In this document: positions 20,740-29,641 of the stretch, one piece after another | How positions within the stretch are numbered: the stretch's first letter is position 1 | Layout: the number at the start of each line of letters is the position of its first letter | Assembly (NCBI RefSeq): GCF_002909255.1 | Contig: NZ_PIOB01000009.1 | Span: 62,001 to 126,000 of the forward strand | Length of the DNA: 64,000 bases | Reading direction: 5' to 3' | DNA from: Arenibacter hampyeongensis | GTDB lineage: Bacteria > Bacteroidota > Bacteroidia > Flavobacteriales > Flavobacteriaceae | Made by a program: the position numbers and the translations under genes | The notes under the pieces: generated by a model | Seen by the model: only the letters and a program-made list of their open reading frames with translations | What the model was told of the DNA's origin: nothing | The model's database searches: none

Positions 20740-21050
20740 GCTACAACCCATTATCGTACAGTAAACCTGAGCCTATATGCCCCCAACTGCACAACATCGT
20801 TCCGGGCAGTTTCGTGGACGGTTCGGGAAAAAGGAAAGTGGCCAAGAACAAAGGTGGGTAACTGTTCAACGTAAAATCGATGGACAAGGTGTTCCAGGCC
20901 AAATAAGTTGACCTCCTACGCAAAAATAAAGCGACCGTACCGCAAGAAACCTGTGATAGGCTCTTTTCCAAAAATTGGGTGGTACATGTAGTACAGCAGT
21001 TTAGAAGACGGGAATATGTTTTTGAGTACCTAGGCCGGCAAGGTAGAGGT
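20740..21050 (+). pseudogene. Degenerate IS91-family transposase remnant
   Basis: A broken + strand frame from 20781 reads PQLHNIVPGSFVDGSGKRK, then LFNVKSMDKVFQAK, VDLLRKN, CDRLFSKNWVVHVV and EYVFEYLGR. This follows the order of the HLHCIVPGG ... LFAKNWVVY ... VVEYLGRYTHR core of IS91 Y2 transposases. There are at least two in-frame stops, and a frameshift just upstream (NLSLYAP reads in another frame). No ends of the element were found. The remaining 20434-20740 and 21050-21310 hold no recognisable gene. Confidence 0.75.
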
Positions 21051-21317
21051 AAAGGAAATCAGTTGTGTAACAGTATTCCAACATTTAAAACTATAATTAA
21101 ATCATACCTTATGATCACAATATTTTTTAAAGAGTGTTCTTAATTTGATAATCCTATGAAATTTCTATCCAATATTTTATGACCCTGTATTTTTAGATTA
21201 ATACTATAAAAGTGTAGATACAATTAGCCAGTTTAAATTAATGGTCGCCACAGGTTTCGGGCTTTTCACAACAAAAACAGGCATATCTATTGAATTTCAC
21301 CACTTGTATTAAACTTT

Positions 21318-21347
21318 TTTGCGTTTATATGACTACTTTAGTCTTTG
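21318..21347 (+). promoter_or_regulatory. Candidate Bacteroidota promoter of the LRR genes
   Basis: TTTG at 21318-21321 and TA...TTTG at 21339-21347 lie about 17 nt apart and fit the Bacteroidota -33/-7 pattern loosely; the start codon is about 75 nt downstream. It is judged by eye only. Confidence 0.35.
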
Positions 21348-21422
21348 TAGGAAAATACATCAATAAATAATATTCAAGTTGAAATAACAACTATTTGGAC
21401 ATTTACTAAAACTATAGGTCAA

Positions 21423-22313
21423 ATGGTAAGATTTTTTTATTTTTTCATTCTGTTATTTGTGCTGCCATCAACCATTTTGGCGGAGGTTTCCCCAACAGAA
21501 AAAAAAGCACTCCTAGATTTTTACAATAGTACCAACGGCGGGGCGTGGACCATAACTTGGAATCTCTCCAGTCCTGTTTACTCCTGGTACGGGGTAGGTA
21601 TAAAAGACAATAAAATTGTTTCCCTGGAATTATTCGACAATCATCTAACGGGAACCCTTCCCAGTTCGTTAGGTGATTTAAAACATCTAAAAAGTTTGAA
21701 CCTAGCCTTTAATGAAATAAAGGGAGGTATTCCTGAAGGCATAGTTCTGTTAAGGCGATTGACCGTACTAAGATTGGGAAGAAATAAATTATCAGGAGAA
21801 ATTCCTAAAAACATTGGGAATTTGGAGAATATTGAAATATTGGATTTTTTTGGCAATTCCCTTAGTGGGAATATTCCCCCTAGTATTGGAAATATGGGCC
21901 ATATGAAAACCTTAATCCTTTCCCATAATAGTTTAACCGGAATTATTCCAGAGGAAATTGGGGATATGAATATATTGGTTCGCTTGGAAATGGGAGGAAA
22001 TGAGCTGGAAGGTGAAATTCCAAAAAAGCTGGGAAAAATCTATACATTAAAGGCCTTGGACCTTTCAGGAAACAGCTTGACCGGTGAAGTTCCTTATAGA
22101 ATAACAACACTTCCCAATCTGGATCTCTTACAAATTCAGGACAATAATTTGGATGAACTCCAAATTTTGGCACTTCGAAACAAAAATGTAAATATGGCCG
22201 TATTCGATTATGATGGTAAACCTGTTAAAACAATTCATACGGATATTAAAAGTTTTTTTATAAAAACTGATACAAGAATGGTGGGTACGGGATTTGAGGA
22301 TGTAATTGATTAA
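21423..22313 (+). CDS. Secreted leucine-rich-repeat protein (plant-type LRR)
   Basis: A signal peptide (to about LAEV, residue 21) precedes a cap region EKKALLDFYNSTNGGAWT.. and about seven 24-residue repeats of the LxxLxLxxNxLxGxIPxxIGxL type (for example LSGEIPKNIGNLENIEILDF). The N-terminal cap with a W residue and the repeat type match plant-like LRR domains found in marine Bacteroidota surface proteins, which bind proteins or glycans. The C-terminus ends TGFEDVID, matched by TKFEDMDEE in the next gene. With the gene 11 nt downstream it forms a tandem paralogous pair. Confidence 0.85.
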   Translation: MVRFFYFFILLFVLPSTILAEVSPTEKKALLDFYNSTNGGAWTITWNLSSPVYSWYGVGIKDNKIVSLELFDNHLTGTLPSSLGDLKHLKSLNLAFNEIKGGIPEGIVLLRRLTVLRLGRNKLSGEIPKNIGNLENIEILDFFGNSLSGNIPPSIGNMGHMKTLILSHNSLTGIIPEEIGDMNILVRLEMGGNELEGEIPKKLGKIYTLKALDLSGNSLTGEVPYRITTLPNLDLLQIQDNNLDELQILALRNKNVNMAVFDYDGKPVKTIHTDIKSFFIKTDTRMVGTGFEDVID

Positions 22314-22324
22314 AAACTAGGACC

Positions 22325-23230
22325 ATGAAAATTCCGGTTCAGAATCATTTTAAATTTATTAAGGTTTTTTCCATAGTTTCTTTTTTAGGTCTTAACCTAA
22401 GCGCGCAAGAGAAAGTTTCCGAAGCTGAACGATGGATTCTTGTGGATTTATATGAAAAAACCAATGGTTCTGATTGGGTACATAAGTGGGACATGGAAAT
22501 ACCGGTCTCAGATTGGTATGGTATTAAAGTAGTCGAAAGTAATGTAGTTGAAATTAACTTGTTTAGAAATAATCTGGTTGGTCAGATTCCCGAAAGTCTA
22601 GGTCAACTAGAATACCTATCGGTGCTCAATCTAGCCTTTAATAAACTGAGTGGGCCAATACCACTTGGGATTACTAATTTGGCAAATTTGAAAACCTTAA
22701 AGATAGAAATGAATGGGCTCAGTGGTCGTATCCCACGACAAATTGGAAAAATAGAGAATCTAGTTGAATTTTCCGCATTTAATAACTTCCTTTCAGGAAG
22801 TATCCCAATTGGCTTTGGTCTCATTAAGAACCTTAAGATATTGAATTTGTCAAGTAATAAACTTTGGGAAGAAATACCGAATGAATTGGGCCAACTATCA
22901 AAATTGGAAGTCCTTGGACTGTTTGAGAATTCTTTGTTTGGATCGGTACCAAGGGAATTAGGTAATCTAAACTTATTAAAAGAACTTGTATTGTCCAATA
23001 ACAACCTAAGTGGAGAAATCCCTGTTGAGTTTGGCCAACTAGCCAATCTTAAGGTTTTACAAATACAGAACAATAAGTTTGATTCATTCGAAGGTATCAA
23101 TGCTATGGACAGGCAACAGTTTCTTGTGTTCGATTATGACCGTCCAGACCAAAAGTCCAAGGTGCCAAATGTTCATGAGGAAAAATCAAGACTGGCAGAT
23201 ACCAAATTTGAGGATATGGATGAAGAATAG
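22325..23230 (+). CDS. Secreted leucine-rich-repeat protein, paralogue of the preceding gene
   Basis: The 301-residue protein begins with a signal peptide ending ...LNLSAQE, followed by the cap ERWILVDLYEKTNGSDWVHKW and about seven LRR units (for example LSGPIPLGITNLANLKTLKI). Repeat number and the C-terminal ..TKFEDMDEE mirror the upstream paralogue, so the pair arose by duplication and has diverged. It is probably co-transcribed, with an 11-nt gap. No sorting domain is visible, so it may stay periplasmic or be released. Confidence 0.85.
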   Translation: MKIPVQNHFKFIKVFSIVSFLGLNLSAQEKVSEAERWILVDLYEKTNGSDWVHKWDMEIPVSDWYGIKVVESNVVEINLFRNNLVGQIPESLGQLEYLSVLNLAFNKLSGPIPLGITNLANLKTLKIEMNGLSGRIPRQIGKIENLVEFSAFNNFLSGSIPIGFGLIKNLKILNLSSNKLWEEIPNELGQLSKLEVLGLFENSLFGSVPRELGNLNLLKELVLSNNNLSGEIPVEFGQLANLKVLQIQNNKFDSFEGINAMDRQQFLVFDYDRPDQKSKVPNVHEEKSRLADTKFEDMDEE

Positions 23231-23362
23231 CGTATGCATTCCAGGTTTTTTCTAATCCGATAAATTAAATTAGTTGAGATAAAGTATCATTATTGGAAAT
23301 ACAATTAAGGTCTTATAAGTGCTCAGTAAATGGGGATATTTAATTAATAAAAATCAGTCGAA

Positions 23363-23767
23363 ATGAAATACGATAAATTAGCCTACGATACCGTTTACAT
23401 AGTTGACGATAATAAAACTATTAATCTCTTGCATTTTCAAGTTATAAAAAATACAGGTATCGCGAGGGATATAAAAGTGTATAATAATCCTTTAGATGCA
23501 CTTGATGATTTGAAAAAAGAAGTAATATCCACTAGTAACGCTATAATGGTATTATTGGATATTAACATGGAAGAAATAAATGGCTTTGATTTTTTGGATT
23601 CGCTTTTATCGGTGTGTTTCACGGGATTTTTGAACATTGTAATGGTAACATCCTCCAATGACCCCCAATTTCGTCAAAAAAGTTTGGAACATCCCTTGGT
23701 CAGTGGCTATATCAATAAGCCACTGACCAAGGAACAAATATTCGATATTGTGCAAATTGTTAAGTAA
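23363..23767 (+). CDS. Single-domain response regulator (receiver domain only)
   Basis: The 134 residues form one CheY-like receiver domain. The acidic pair is in YIVDDNKT (about residues 13-17), the phospho-acceptor Asp is in VLLDINMEEINGFD, the switch Thr/Ser is in MVTSSN, and the conserved Lys is in YINKPL. There is no output domain, so it must work by protein contact. It lies downstream of the LRR pair after a 130-bp gap and upstream of the TPR/HTH regulator. No kinase is encoded nearby. Confidence 0.9.
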   Translation: MKYDKLAYDTVYIVDDNKTINLLHFQVIKNTGIARDIKVYNNPLDALDDLKKEVISTSNAIMVLLDINMEEINGFDFLDSLLSVCFTGFLNIVMVTSSNDPQFRQKSLEHPLVSGYINKPLTKEQIFDIVQIVK

Positions 23768-24367
23768 ATTACTCAGGGAAAAGACCATGGAGCATTAATA
23801 AGAATCATGATGTAACATATTTGAAAAAACTTATTTATTAATTACCAATGGTATTTTAAATTTAGAGGAATCAGCGATAACTGAAATTATACAGATTAAA
23901 TACAATTTATTGTTTAGTATCTGGCCTTGCCCTCAAGCTCGCACAGAATACGCAAGCAACTATTCCCCCGATTTACTTCTAAGCAGCGTGTAATACACCT
24001 TGTAATGCACTATGCAAACTCGCCTGAGCTGGGTGGAAACATTTCGTAGTTCTTCTCCACGAAACGGGAAAAAGGCAATCATGAGGTTTTAGATCACCCA
24101 AATGGACAAAATCCTTAATAGTAAATGGTTTAAAAAAAGCCTATATTGGTAACCACAGATTATAATTCAGGAATAGTTCGTAAAATTTTAGTAATGTAGA
24201 TTTATTCCAACAATAGATTTTATAATTCAACTTTTGATTATATTATTCTAATAATTTATTAATTTTTATAAGGTGATGTTGGACATAATATACGGCTATC
24301 AAAACTACCTTGACAAAGTTAACTTCTATTTAAAGGCTTCTAAAAAGCCAAAATTATTTTAGCCGGG
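23768..24367. other. 600-bp non-coding region
   Basis: AT-rich except for a GC-richer patch (about 23920-24110) that translates only in broken frames and may be a decayed gene; I could not place it in a family. The last 150 bp probably carry the promoter of the TPR regulator. Confidence 0.3.
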
Positions 24368-26206
24368 ATGTTTCAATTTGATATATATAGCTTGGGATTT
24401 TTGCAAACACGGAAGTATTTTTCAAGAAACAAAAATTCTCACTTAATTTATGTAAAATCAATATTTTGTGTATTTGCATTATTTACAATAGGCACTACCA
24501 AAATTTCATCTCAAAATAATATCATAGAAAGCGATGTTTTCTTTAATGAATATAAAGCGATCAGTGATACCATGGCCATTTCGTTTCCTGAAAACGATAT
24601 CCGTACTTTTAGACGTTCCTCCTTTAGTGGAACACAATTACAGAGATATTTATCCATGCATTTTAAGCGTATGGATCTATTGTCTAAAATCAAGGGCCAC
24701 TACACCGTTATAATGGACAGTTACCTGCATTCAGGCAATTGGTTTATGCAAATAGGGTTTCCAAAAGAATCTATTAAGTCATATCTGGAATTCTTCGAAT
24801 ATTATAAACTGCATGAAAATGAATTATTAGCATCGGAGCGGGAAACTTATATAGAGATGAGAAACTATGCACATAGTATTCTTGCTGAAAATTATGCTCA
24901 ACTTGGCCTTTTGGACAGTGCTGCCATACAGCATAAAATCAATATGAATTTTACAAAGGAACTTGGTTATATCTACCATCCTTCAGCAATCAATAACTAT
25001 GGTTTATTGTTGTATTGGCATAAACGAGAATTGGATTCTGCCTTGTCCCAATTTAGGAGGGCCTATCAGATCATGGAGTACGAATTTCCGAACCATACCT
25101 TAATTGGAAGTATTCGTGATAATATGGCCGACATATACGTAGAACAAAATCATTACGAAAAGGCACAGCGGTTATATGCTTCCAATTTTGAGTTTTACAA
25201 GCATGCCATTAATGAAAAATCCCTAAGCAAAGATATTCCTAGATTAATAAGTAGTGGAGCACAATTGGTTGTTGCCAATATTCATTTGAATAAATTGGAA
25301 GAGGCACGAAAAGCTTTTGGTGGACTGGACAGCATTGTTGCTTCCTATCCTTCCAAAAACACTATAAACGCTGAATCGCGATTGGAATTTCTACAAGCCA
25401 AAGAGGCATTGCTACAAAAGGAAAATAATATTAATGCTGCTTATACCACTGCTAAATTCATTAAAAAGTACGCGGACAGTATTCAAAAAGTTACTTCCAA
25501 TGCGGACAGAAAATGGCAAGAGGAACTCAATAATATCACGATTGACAGGATAGCTCTTAATTTCAAAATCGATCGATTACAAAAAGAAAACAAAATCAAA
25601 AACCAAAGGACGAAGTTATGGATTATAGGGCTTGTATCGTCTGTGTTTATTATCCTATTATTATTCTTTGTTTTTAGTCGGCGACAGCATCTAATCCATC
25701 TTAAGAACCAACAATTGTTGACAGAAAAGCAGCTTGAAAATTCAGCTTTAAAAGTGGTACAGCTTAATTTTGAAATAAAATCCAAGGAAAGGGACCTTAC
25801 GGATTTCGCCATTAACCTAACCCAAAACCAAGAATGGGCGAAACATATTGCGAATCGCTTAAAGAAAATCAAATATGCAAATCCTAAAGATAGCAATGTA
25901 CTGATTGAAGCTTTGGACCAAGATATTGCCAACAAAATCAGTTTTGACAGTAATACACAAGAATTCTTTGAACGTCTGGATAAGTTGAGTAATGCGTTTT
26001 ATAGCAAACTCACCAATAGGTATCCTAATTTAAGCAAAAATGAAATCAGGTTATGCTCTTTAATTCGTTTAAAAATTAAAAGTCACAGTATTGCAACACT
26101 TCAAAATATAACTATAGCTTCCTTAAATACTAGTCGTTATCGCCTGAGAAAAAAACTCGACCTACCTGAAAATATCAATTTGGATTTTTTTATACAAAAT
26201 TTGTAA
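24368..26206 (+). CDS. Membrane-anchored TPR sensor with C-terminal LuxR-like helix-turn-helix
   Basis: The 612-residue protein has an N-terminal hydrophobic segment (about residues 30-48). A helical periplasmic TPR region (about 80-400) contains LAENYAQLGLLDSAAIQHK and MADIYVEQNHYEKAQRLYA. A single transmembrane segment LWIIGLVSSVFIILLLFFVF lies near 418-437, then a coiled coil. The end is a predicted HTH (RYPNLSKNEIRLCSLIRLKI ... ASLNTSRYRLRKKLDLP, about 545-605). This is the layout of Bacteroidota one-protein regulators that combine TPRs, a membrane anchor and a LuxR-type DNA-binding end. Its target is unknown; the secreted protein at 26419 is the nearest candidate. Confidence 0.8.
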   Translation: MFQFDIYSLGFLQTRKYFSRNKNSHLIYVKSIFCVFALFTIGTTKISSQNNIIESDVFFNEYKAISDTMAISFPENDIRTFRRSSFSGTQLQRYLSMHFKRMDLLSKIKGHYTVIMDSYLHSGNWFMQIGFPKESIKSYLEFFEYYKLHENELLASERETYIEMRNYAHSILAENYAQLGLLDSAAIQHKINMNFTKELGYIYHPSAINNYGLLLYWHKRELDSALSQFRRAYQIMEYEFPNHTLIGSIRDNMADIYVEQNHYEKAQRLYASNFEFYKHAINEKSLSKDIPRLISSGAQLVVANIHLNKLEEARKAFGGLDSIVASYPSKNTINAESRLEFLQAKEALLQKENNINAAYTTAKFIKKYADSIQKVTSNADRKWQEELNNITIDRIALNFKIDRLQKENKIKNQRTKLWIIGLVSSVFIILLLFFVFSRRQHLIHLKNQQLLTEKQLENSALKVVQLNFEIKSKERDLTDFAINLTQNQEWAKHIANRLKKIKYANPKDSNVLIEALDQDIANKISFDSNTQEFFERLDKLSNAFYSKLTNRYPNLSKNEIRLCSLIRLKIKSHSIATLQNITIASLNTSRYRLRKKLDLPENINLDFFIQNL

Positions 26207-26418
26207 GTGCCGAGATATTAGGCTTTTCCTAGCTTCACTTTTTCCCATTGTCTATTTATTGTCTATCAGCTGTTCATTAATTGTCTATGTCTATCTTAAG
26301 GTTTATAGCCCCATATTCTATACTTTAGTATGACCTCAATATCAGAACCTTGATTCAAATCTTTTACTGTATTAATGGTTTTAAATAATTAATTATAATT
26401 TTTAAATCCGTATCTAAC

Positions 26419-26940
26419 ATGAAAAAATATATTCTTGGTCTGTTCATTTTTGGTTTTACCAGTTTTATTTATTCCCAAAACACTTTGGAGTTAGCTGCCA
26501 ACAATACCAGTACACTAACTTCTAAAAAAACTACAAGTTTAAACAGACAGTATTTAGAAAATATGGCAGTTAAATCTGTTGCAGCAAGCGTAACGAAATT
26601 ACAGAAGTTGGCGGCAAAATATGACATCAAGGCCCAACCTATATACAGTAGTAATAAGTCCATTACCTATACCGTAGTTTTTCAAGACAATGAAAATGTT
26701 ATTAAGGCAGTTTATAATTATAAGGGCACTATTATTCGGTGTGAAGAATTTTATACCGGTATAAAATTGCCTTATAGTATTAGTGGTAAACTGGCGAAGG
26801 ATTATCCAGGGTGGGCCTTCAACAATATATCGTATTCCATTGAATACTCCCAAAACAAACCTAATATTTCAGTATACCAAGTGGAGTTGAAAAAGGATAA
26901 AAAAATTAAATCGGTTAGGATAGTACCAACTAAGGCATAG
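26419..26940 (+). CDS. Small secreted protein of unknown function
   Basis: This 173-residue protein has a signal peptide MKKYILGLFIFGFTSFIYSQ. The mature part carries a Thr/Ser-rich N-terminus and then a compact alpha/beta region (TYTVVFQDNENVIKAVYNYKGTIIR...). The style resembles beta-lactamase-inhibitor-like/PepSY-type small secreted domains of Flavobacteriia, but I do not assign a family. It lies 210 bp downstream of the TPR regulator. Confidence 0.65.
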   Translation: MKKYILGLFIFGFTSFIYSQNTLELAANNTSTLTSKKTTSLNRQYLENMAVKSVAASVTKLQKLAAKYDIKAQPIYSSNKSITYTVVFQDNENVIKAVYNYKGTIIRCEEFYTGIKLPYSISGKLAKDYPGWAFNNISYSIEYSQNKPNISVYQVELKKDKKIKSVRIVPTKA

Positions 26941-27149
26941 ACGATAATTTGGTACTCGATGCCATTAATCAATGCTTAGATTTTATCATTGATGAGAATA
27001 CCCTAACTAGGTTTATTGCCTTAAATATATTACTAAGCTAAAACTTTACTACAATTTACGTAGCTGAATGAAATCCAGGATGACTTACCAATCGAAAACA
27101 TAACAGTTAAATCTAGGATTATTAAGTTTAACACATAAGTTGCATTAAG

Positions 27150-27285
27150 CTTATAAACTTACTTCCAGGGCTTCGAAAATTACATGCAGATCCAGCAGCT
27201 TAAAAATTAAAACCCTATTAAAAAATGGTTGACAAAACCATTGTTTTATAAATTTTAGGCTTGCGCAACAGTTACCAATGTTATT
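27150..27285 (+). mobile_element. Solo right-end fragment of an IS1182-type element
   Basis: From about 27150 the sequence runs parallel to 32785-32917, the right end of the IS1182-type element, at high identity by eye. Shared blocks include gggcttc.aaaattacatgca.atccag and attgttttataaattttaggcttg, ending at gcgcaac. No transposase sequence precedes it, so this is a leftover end rather than a complete copy. Confidence 0.7.
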
Positions 27286-27312
27286 GTACACAGCATTTTA
27301 AGATTTTAGTTT

Positions 27313-27954
27313 TTATCTAAGACCAAACAAGAGATTAAATATTATTTGATGGACAATCCAAATGATTAACATTAATAGGTAGGGGCGAAAATCTTTGTGG
27401 TGTTTTTTGTCAAGCCCTATTAGCCCTAATAGTATCAGATATATTATGGTGTATTGAACGTTTTGGGTGACCCTTTCCGATAATCCCAGTAACAAGGCGC
27501 CGATCCGTCCGAATGTTGGCCCTAAAAAAACAATGGCGGTTCCGATCATATAGCGCATGTGATATGACATTTTTCTCCTGTGGTATATTGCCAACGAATA
27601 CAGAAGGGTCAATATGATACAATCGCTTATAGGAACAAAAATATTAACTGCAGGGGCAGCGGATGTTTTTATTGCTATCATTGGAAGAAAGGAAAGTATA
27701 AGCAACGGAAAAACAACATAGGACAACCTTCCAACCATTTTATGAATAGTAAACTTTCTATTACTAATCAATAAGGGTTGAAGTATAAGCATCATTATCC
27801 AGACCGAAGCTATTGCCGCATGTAAATGGTGAGCCCAAGTGATCTTCGAGTTAAAGTCGGGTAATTGGCTGAAATACGTTTTGTAAAACCCTAAAAGCAC
27901 CATCGGGACTAATAGAAGCATAAAATAGCCAGTATGCCTATAAGCTCTTTCCAT
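27313..27954 (-). CDS. Multi-pass membrane protein with conserved histidines
   Basis: The 213-residue protein has about six hydrophobic helices. His residues lie at positions typical of membrane cytochrome-like proteins: WAHHLHAAIASVW (about 40-52), HKMVGRLSYV (about 71-80) and YHMRYMIGTAIVFLGP (about 132-147). It resembles uncharacterised DUF2306-like membrane proteins of Bacteroidota, but haem binding is only a guess. It stands alone on the - strand and opens the run of single genes separated by palindromic spacers. Confidence 0.6.
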   Translation of the reverse strand: MERAYRHTGYFMLLLVPMVLLGFYKTYFSQLPDFNSKITWAHHLHAAIASVWIMMLILQPLLISNRKFTIHKMVGRLSYVVFPLLILSFLPMIAIKTSAAPAVNIFVPISDCIILTLLYSLAIYHRRKMSYHMRYMIGTAIVFLGPTFGRIGALLLGLSERVTQNVQYTIIYLILLGLIGLDKKHHKDFRPYLLMLIIWIVHQIIFNLLFGLR

Positions 27955-28045
27955 AGTGTGTTATTTATTTTTAAAATCGGCTAGTTTGCTTTCAACTTTT
28001 ATTATTAGCACTTTTCTCAATCTTTTTGTGAACAACGGTCGGATC

Positions 28046-28196
28046 GTATGAGTAGTTAGGTGGTTTAGCACTTAACTTTGCAATTATACATCAATCTGAA
28101 AATCCGTCCTGCCACGCTTTTGGGCGTGGCAGGATTTTCAGAAGTAGTAGGGAACGGGCAACCCGCCAGGACAATGTTGTCGGGCTGGTTAATTTT
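28046..28196. other. Cassette-type spacer between two - strand genes
   Basis: The spacer starts caacggtcggatcgtatgag and ends caatgttgtcggg, with internal gtttagcacttaact. These resemble the aacggt.../...ttgttgtgc ends of the palindromic spacers at 31072, 36704 and 37356. Its outer arms pair poorly, so it may be a hybrid of two spacers; a strong hairpin sits inside it. Confidence 0.45.
28096..28141. repeat. Strong hairpin in the spacer
   Basis: Arms ctgaaaatcc..ctgccacgc and gcgtggcaggattttcag pair almost perfectly (one 3-nt bulge, gtc), with a short T/G loop. It could act as a bidirectional terminator or as the folded tip of an attC-like site. Confidence 0.65.
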
Positions 28197-28222
28197 ATGG
28201 TTTAGCTGCTGGCTTTTAATTT

Positions 28223-29437
28223 TTAATTATGATGATTCTCTTTATGTTGTCTCAATAAATCCTTACCGTAATCATTACCGTTTGGTGTCCTAACAACTGT
28301 ATGAATATGATTTTTTGATGGTTTTCCGTCGTCTGCCCTTGGAACTCCAACTACTCTCTGATGGTCAAATTCAATTAGTACAACCGGACTGTGAATTCGA
28401 TAATAAAAAACAGCATCTTCAGAAGTGCCTCCAACCCAAGAAAACCAAGTGTTATCTATATGGGCCATTATTTCCTCCATTTTAATTTTATCGTGTCCCT
28501 CTCGAATATTGCTTATGTACAAATAAATCAAGTCCAATAGTTTTTGCCTTTGTTCGTTAGAAAATTTCGAGATCCGAATCCCTTCATAATTGAGAGTTAA
28601 ATTATCCTTATTGGCCTCGGCCACATTGTTATTAACGGTTTTTACGTTCGTAACTGTAGCTTCTTTTTGTTGTTCTTGATTTAGGGACTGCATTAAGGCT
28701 AAACCAAAATTCTGTTCATCTTGAAAAAGGGTATTGCCTTTATATTTTCCTGAAGTTGTAATTATTGGTTCTCCTCCCATAAATACAGGCGACATTACAA
28801 TTTGGTCGCCTAAAATAAAGTAGTTTATTACCAAGTGATGCCCATCCAATTGCCAACCCCAAGGTTCAATGATTGAAGGAGTGCCCATTACAGTAAAAAA
28901 ATACAATTCTTCATCATAATCCAATGAACCATTATTTAGCTCTTTTAGTGTTTGATCAGTCTTCATTATGTCCTTACTGAGTTCAAGTCCTTTCACACTT
29001 AGTGACTCCTGAATTAGCCTAAAAGCATCTTTCTTTTGAATTCGGGTCAATTCTTTTATGCTAACACCTTGTCTGTCATATATTCCATTGTCTACGTTAC
29101 ACCATTTCCTCCATTCCTCATTACCTATGTCAAATGTAGTTCGTTGTAATTGTGAAGATGACAAGCTTTTTAAAAATCTTTCAGCAGCTTTTAGAATCGG
29201 TAGAGTTGAGACTCCAGTAGAACGAACTTGAAATAAATCAGTCGAATCGCTATCTTTTGAAAAAATTCCAACATAAGGCTCTTTCAGGGCATCTGCCTCC
29301 ATTTTAGCAAAACGTTCTTTTACGGGATTAATTTTCTCAACATTTTCCGAAGTATTGTTATTTTCCTTTTGAGCTGATTGCTGTTTGCAACTAAAAGCAA
29401 TGAATAGTATAAATATTATGAGTATATATTGAATCAT
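28223..29437 (-). CDS. DUF3500 lipoprotein
   Basis: The 404-residue protein begins with a lipoprotein signal (MIQYILIIFILFIAFSC, Cys 17). After a low-complexity linker comes a DUF3500 domain (EPYVGIFSKDSDSTDLFQV.., then SIIEPWGWQLDGHHLVINYFI and VMSPVFMGGEP). The family motif GWQ.DGHHL is intact. DUF3500 proteins are secreted or exported and of unknown activity. It is a single gene on the - strand, flanked on both sides by palindromic spacers. Confidence 0.85.
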   Translation of the reverse strand: MIQYILIIFILFIAFSCKQQSAQKENNNTSENVEKINPVKERFAKMEADALKEPYVGIFSKDSDSTDLFQVRSTGVSTLPILKAAERFLKSLSSSQLQRTTFDIGNEEWRKWCNVDNGIYDRQGVSIKELTRIQKKDAFRLIQESLSVKGLELSKDIMKTDQTLKELNNGSLDYDEELYFFTVMGTPSIIEPWGWQLDGHHLVINYFILGDQIVMSPVFMGGEPIITTSGKYKGNTLFQDEQNFGLALMQSLNQEQQKEATVTNVKTVNNNVAEANKDNLTLNYEGIRISKFSNEQRQKLLDLIYLYISNIREGHDKIKMEEIMAHIDNTWFSWVGGTSEDAVFYYRIHSPVVLIEFDHQRVVGVPRADDGKPSKNHIHTVVRTPNGNDYGKDLLRQHKENHHN

Positions 29438-29481
29438 TAATGGTGTTTTAAGCTGCAGCTAGGGTAAAGGTATGAATCTGT

Positions 29482-29549
29482 TGTATGAATCTGTAGCTTT
29501 GGTTTGCATATTTGCCTTGTAAGGCTATGATTTCATACATAATGTTATC
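29482..29549. other. attC-like imperfect palindrome
   Basis: Arms tgtatgaatctgtagc (29482-29497) and gctatgatttcataca (29524-29539) pair with two mismatches around a 26-nt loop, and the right arm is followed by aatgttatc. On the - strand this lies downstream of the amidohydrolase stop, where an attC site would be. Recombination activity is inferred only. Confidence 0.5.
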
Positions 29550-29641
29550 AGCCTTTTTGTAATTTCATACTAAAGGTTTTTTAAAGCACTTTGATATTTG
29601 GGGTGCTGTAACATTGGATTCTTAGGACTAAATTCTGGCTT

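Noticed and set aside
20741-20971. 76-residue - strand frame
   Set aside because: It is antisense to the IS91 transposase remnant, which explains the open frame.
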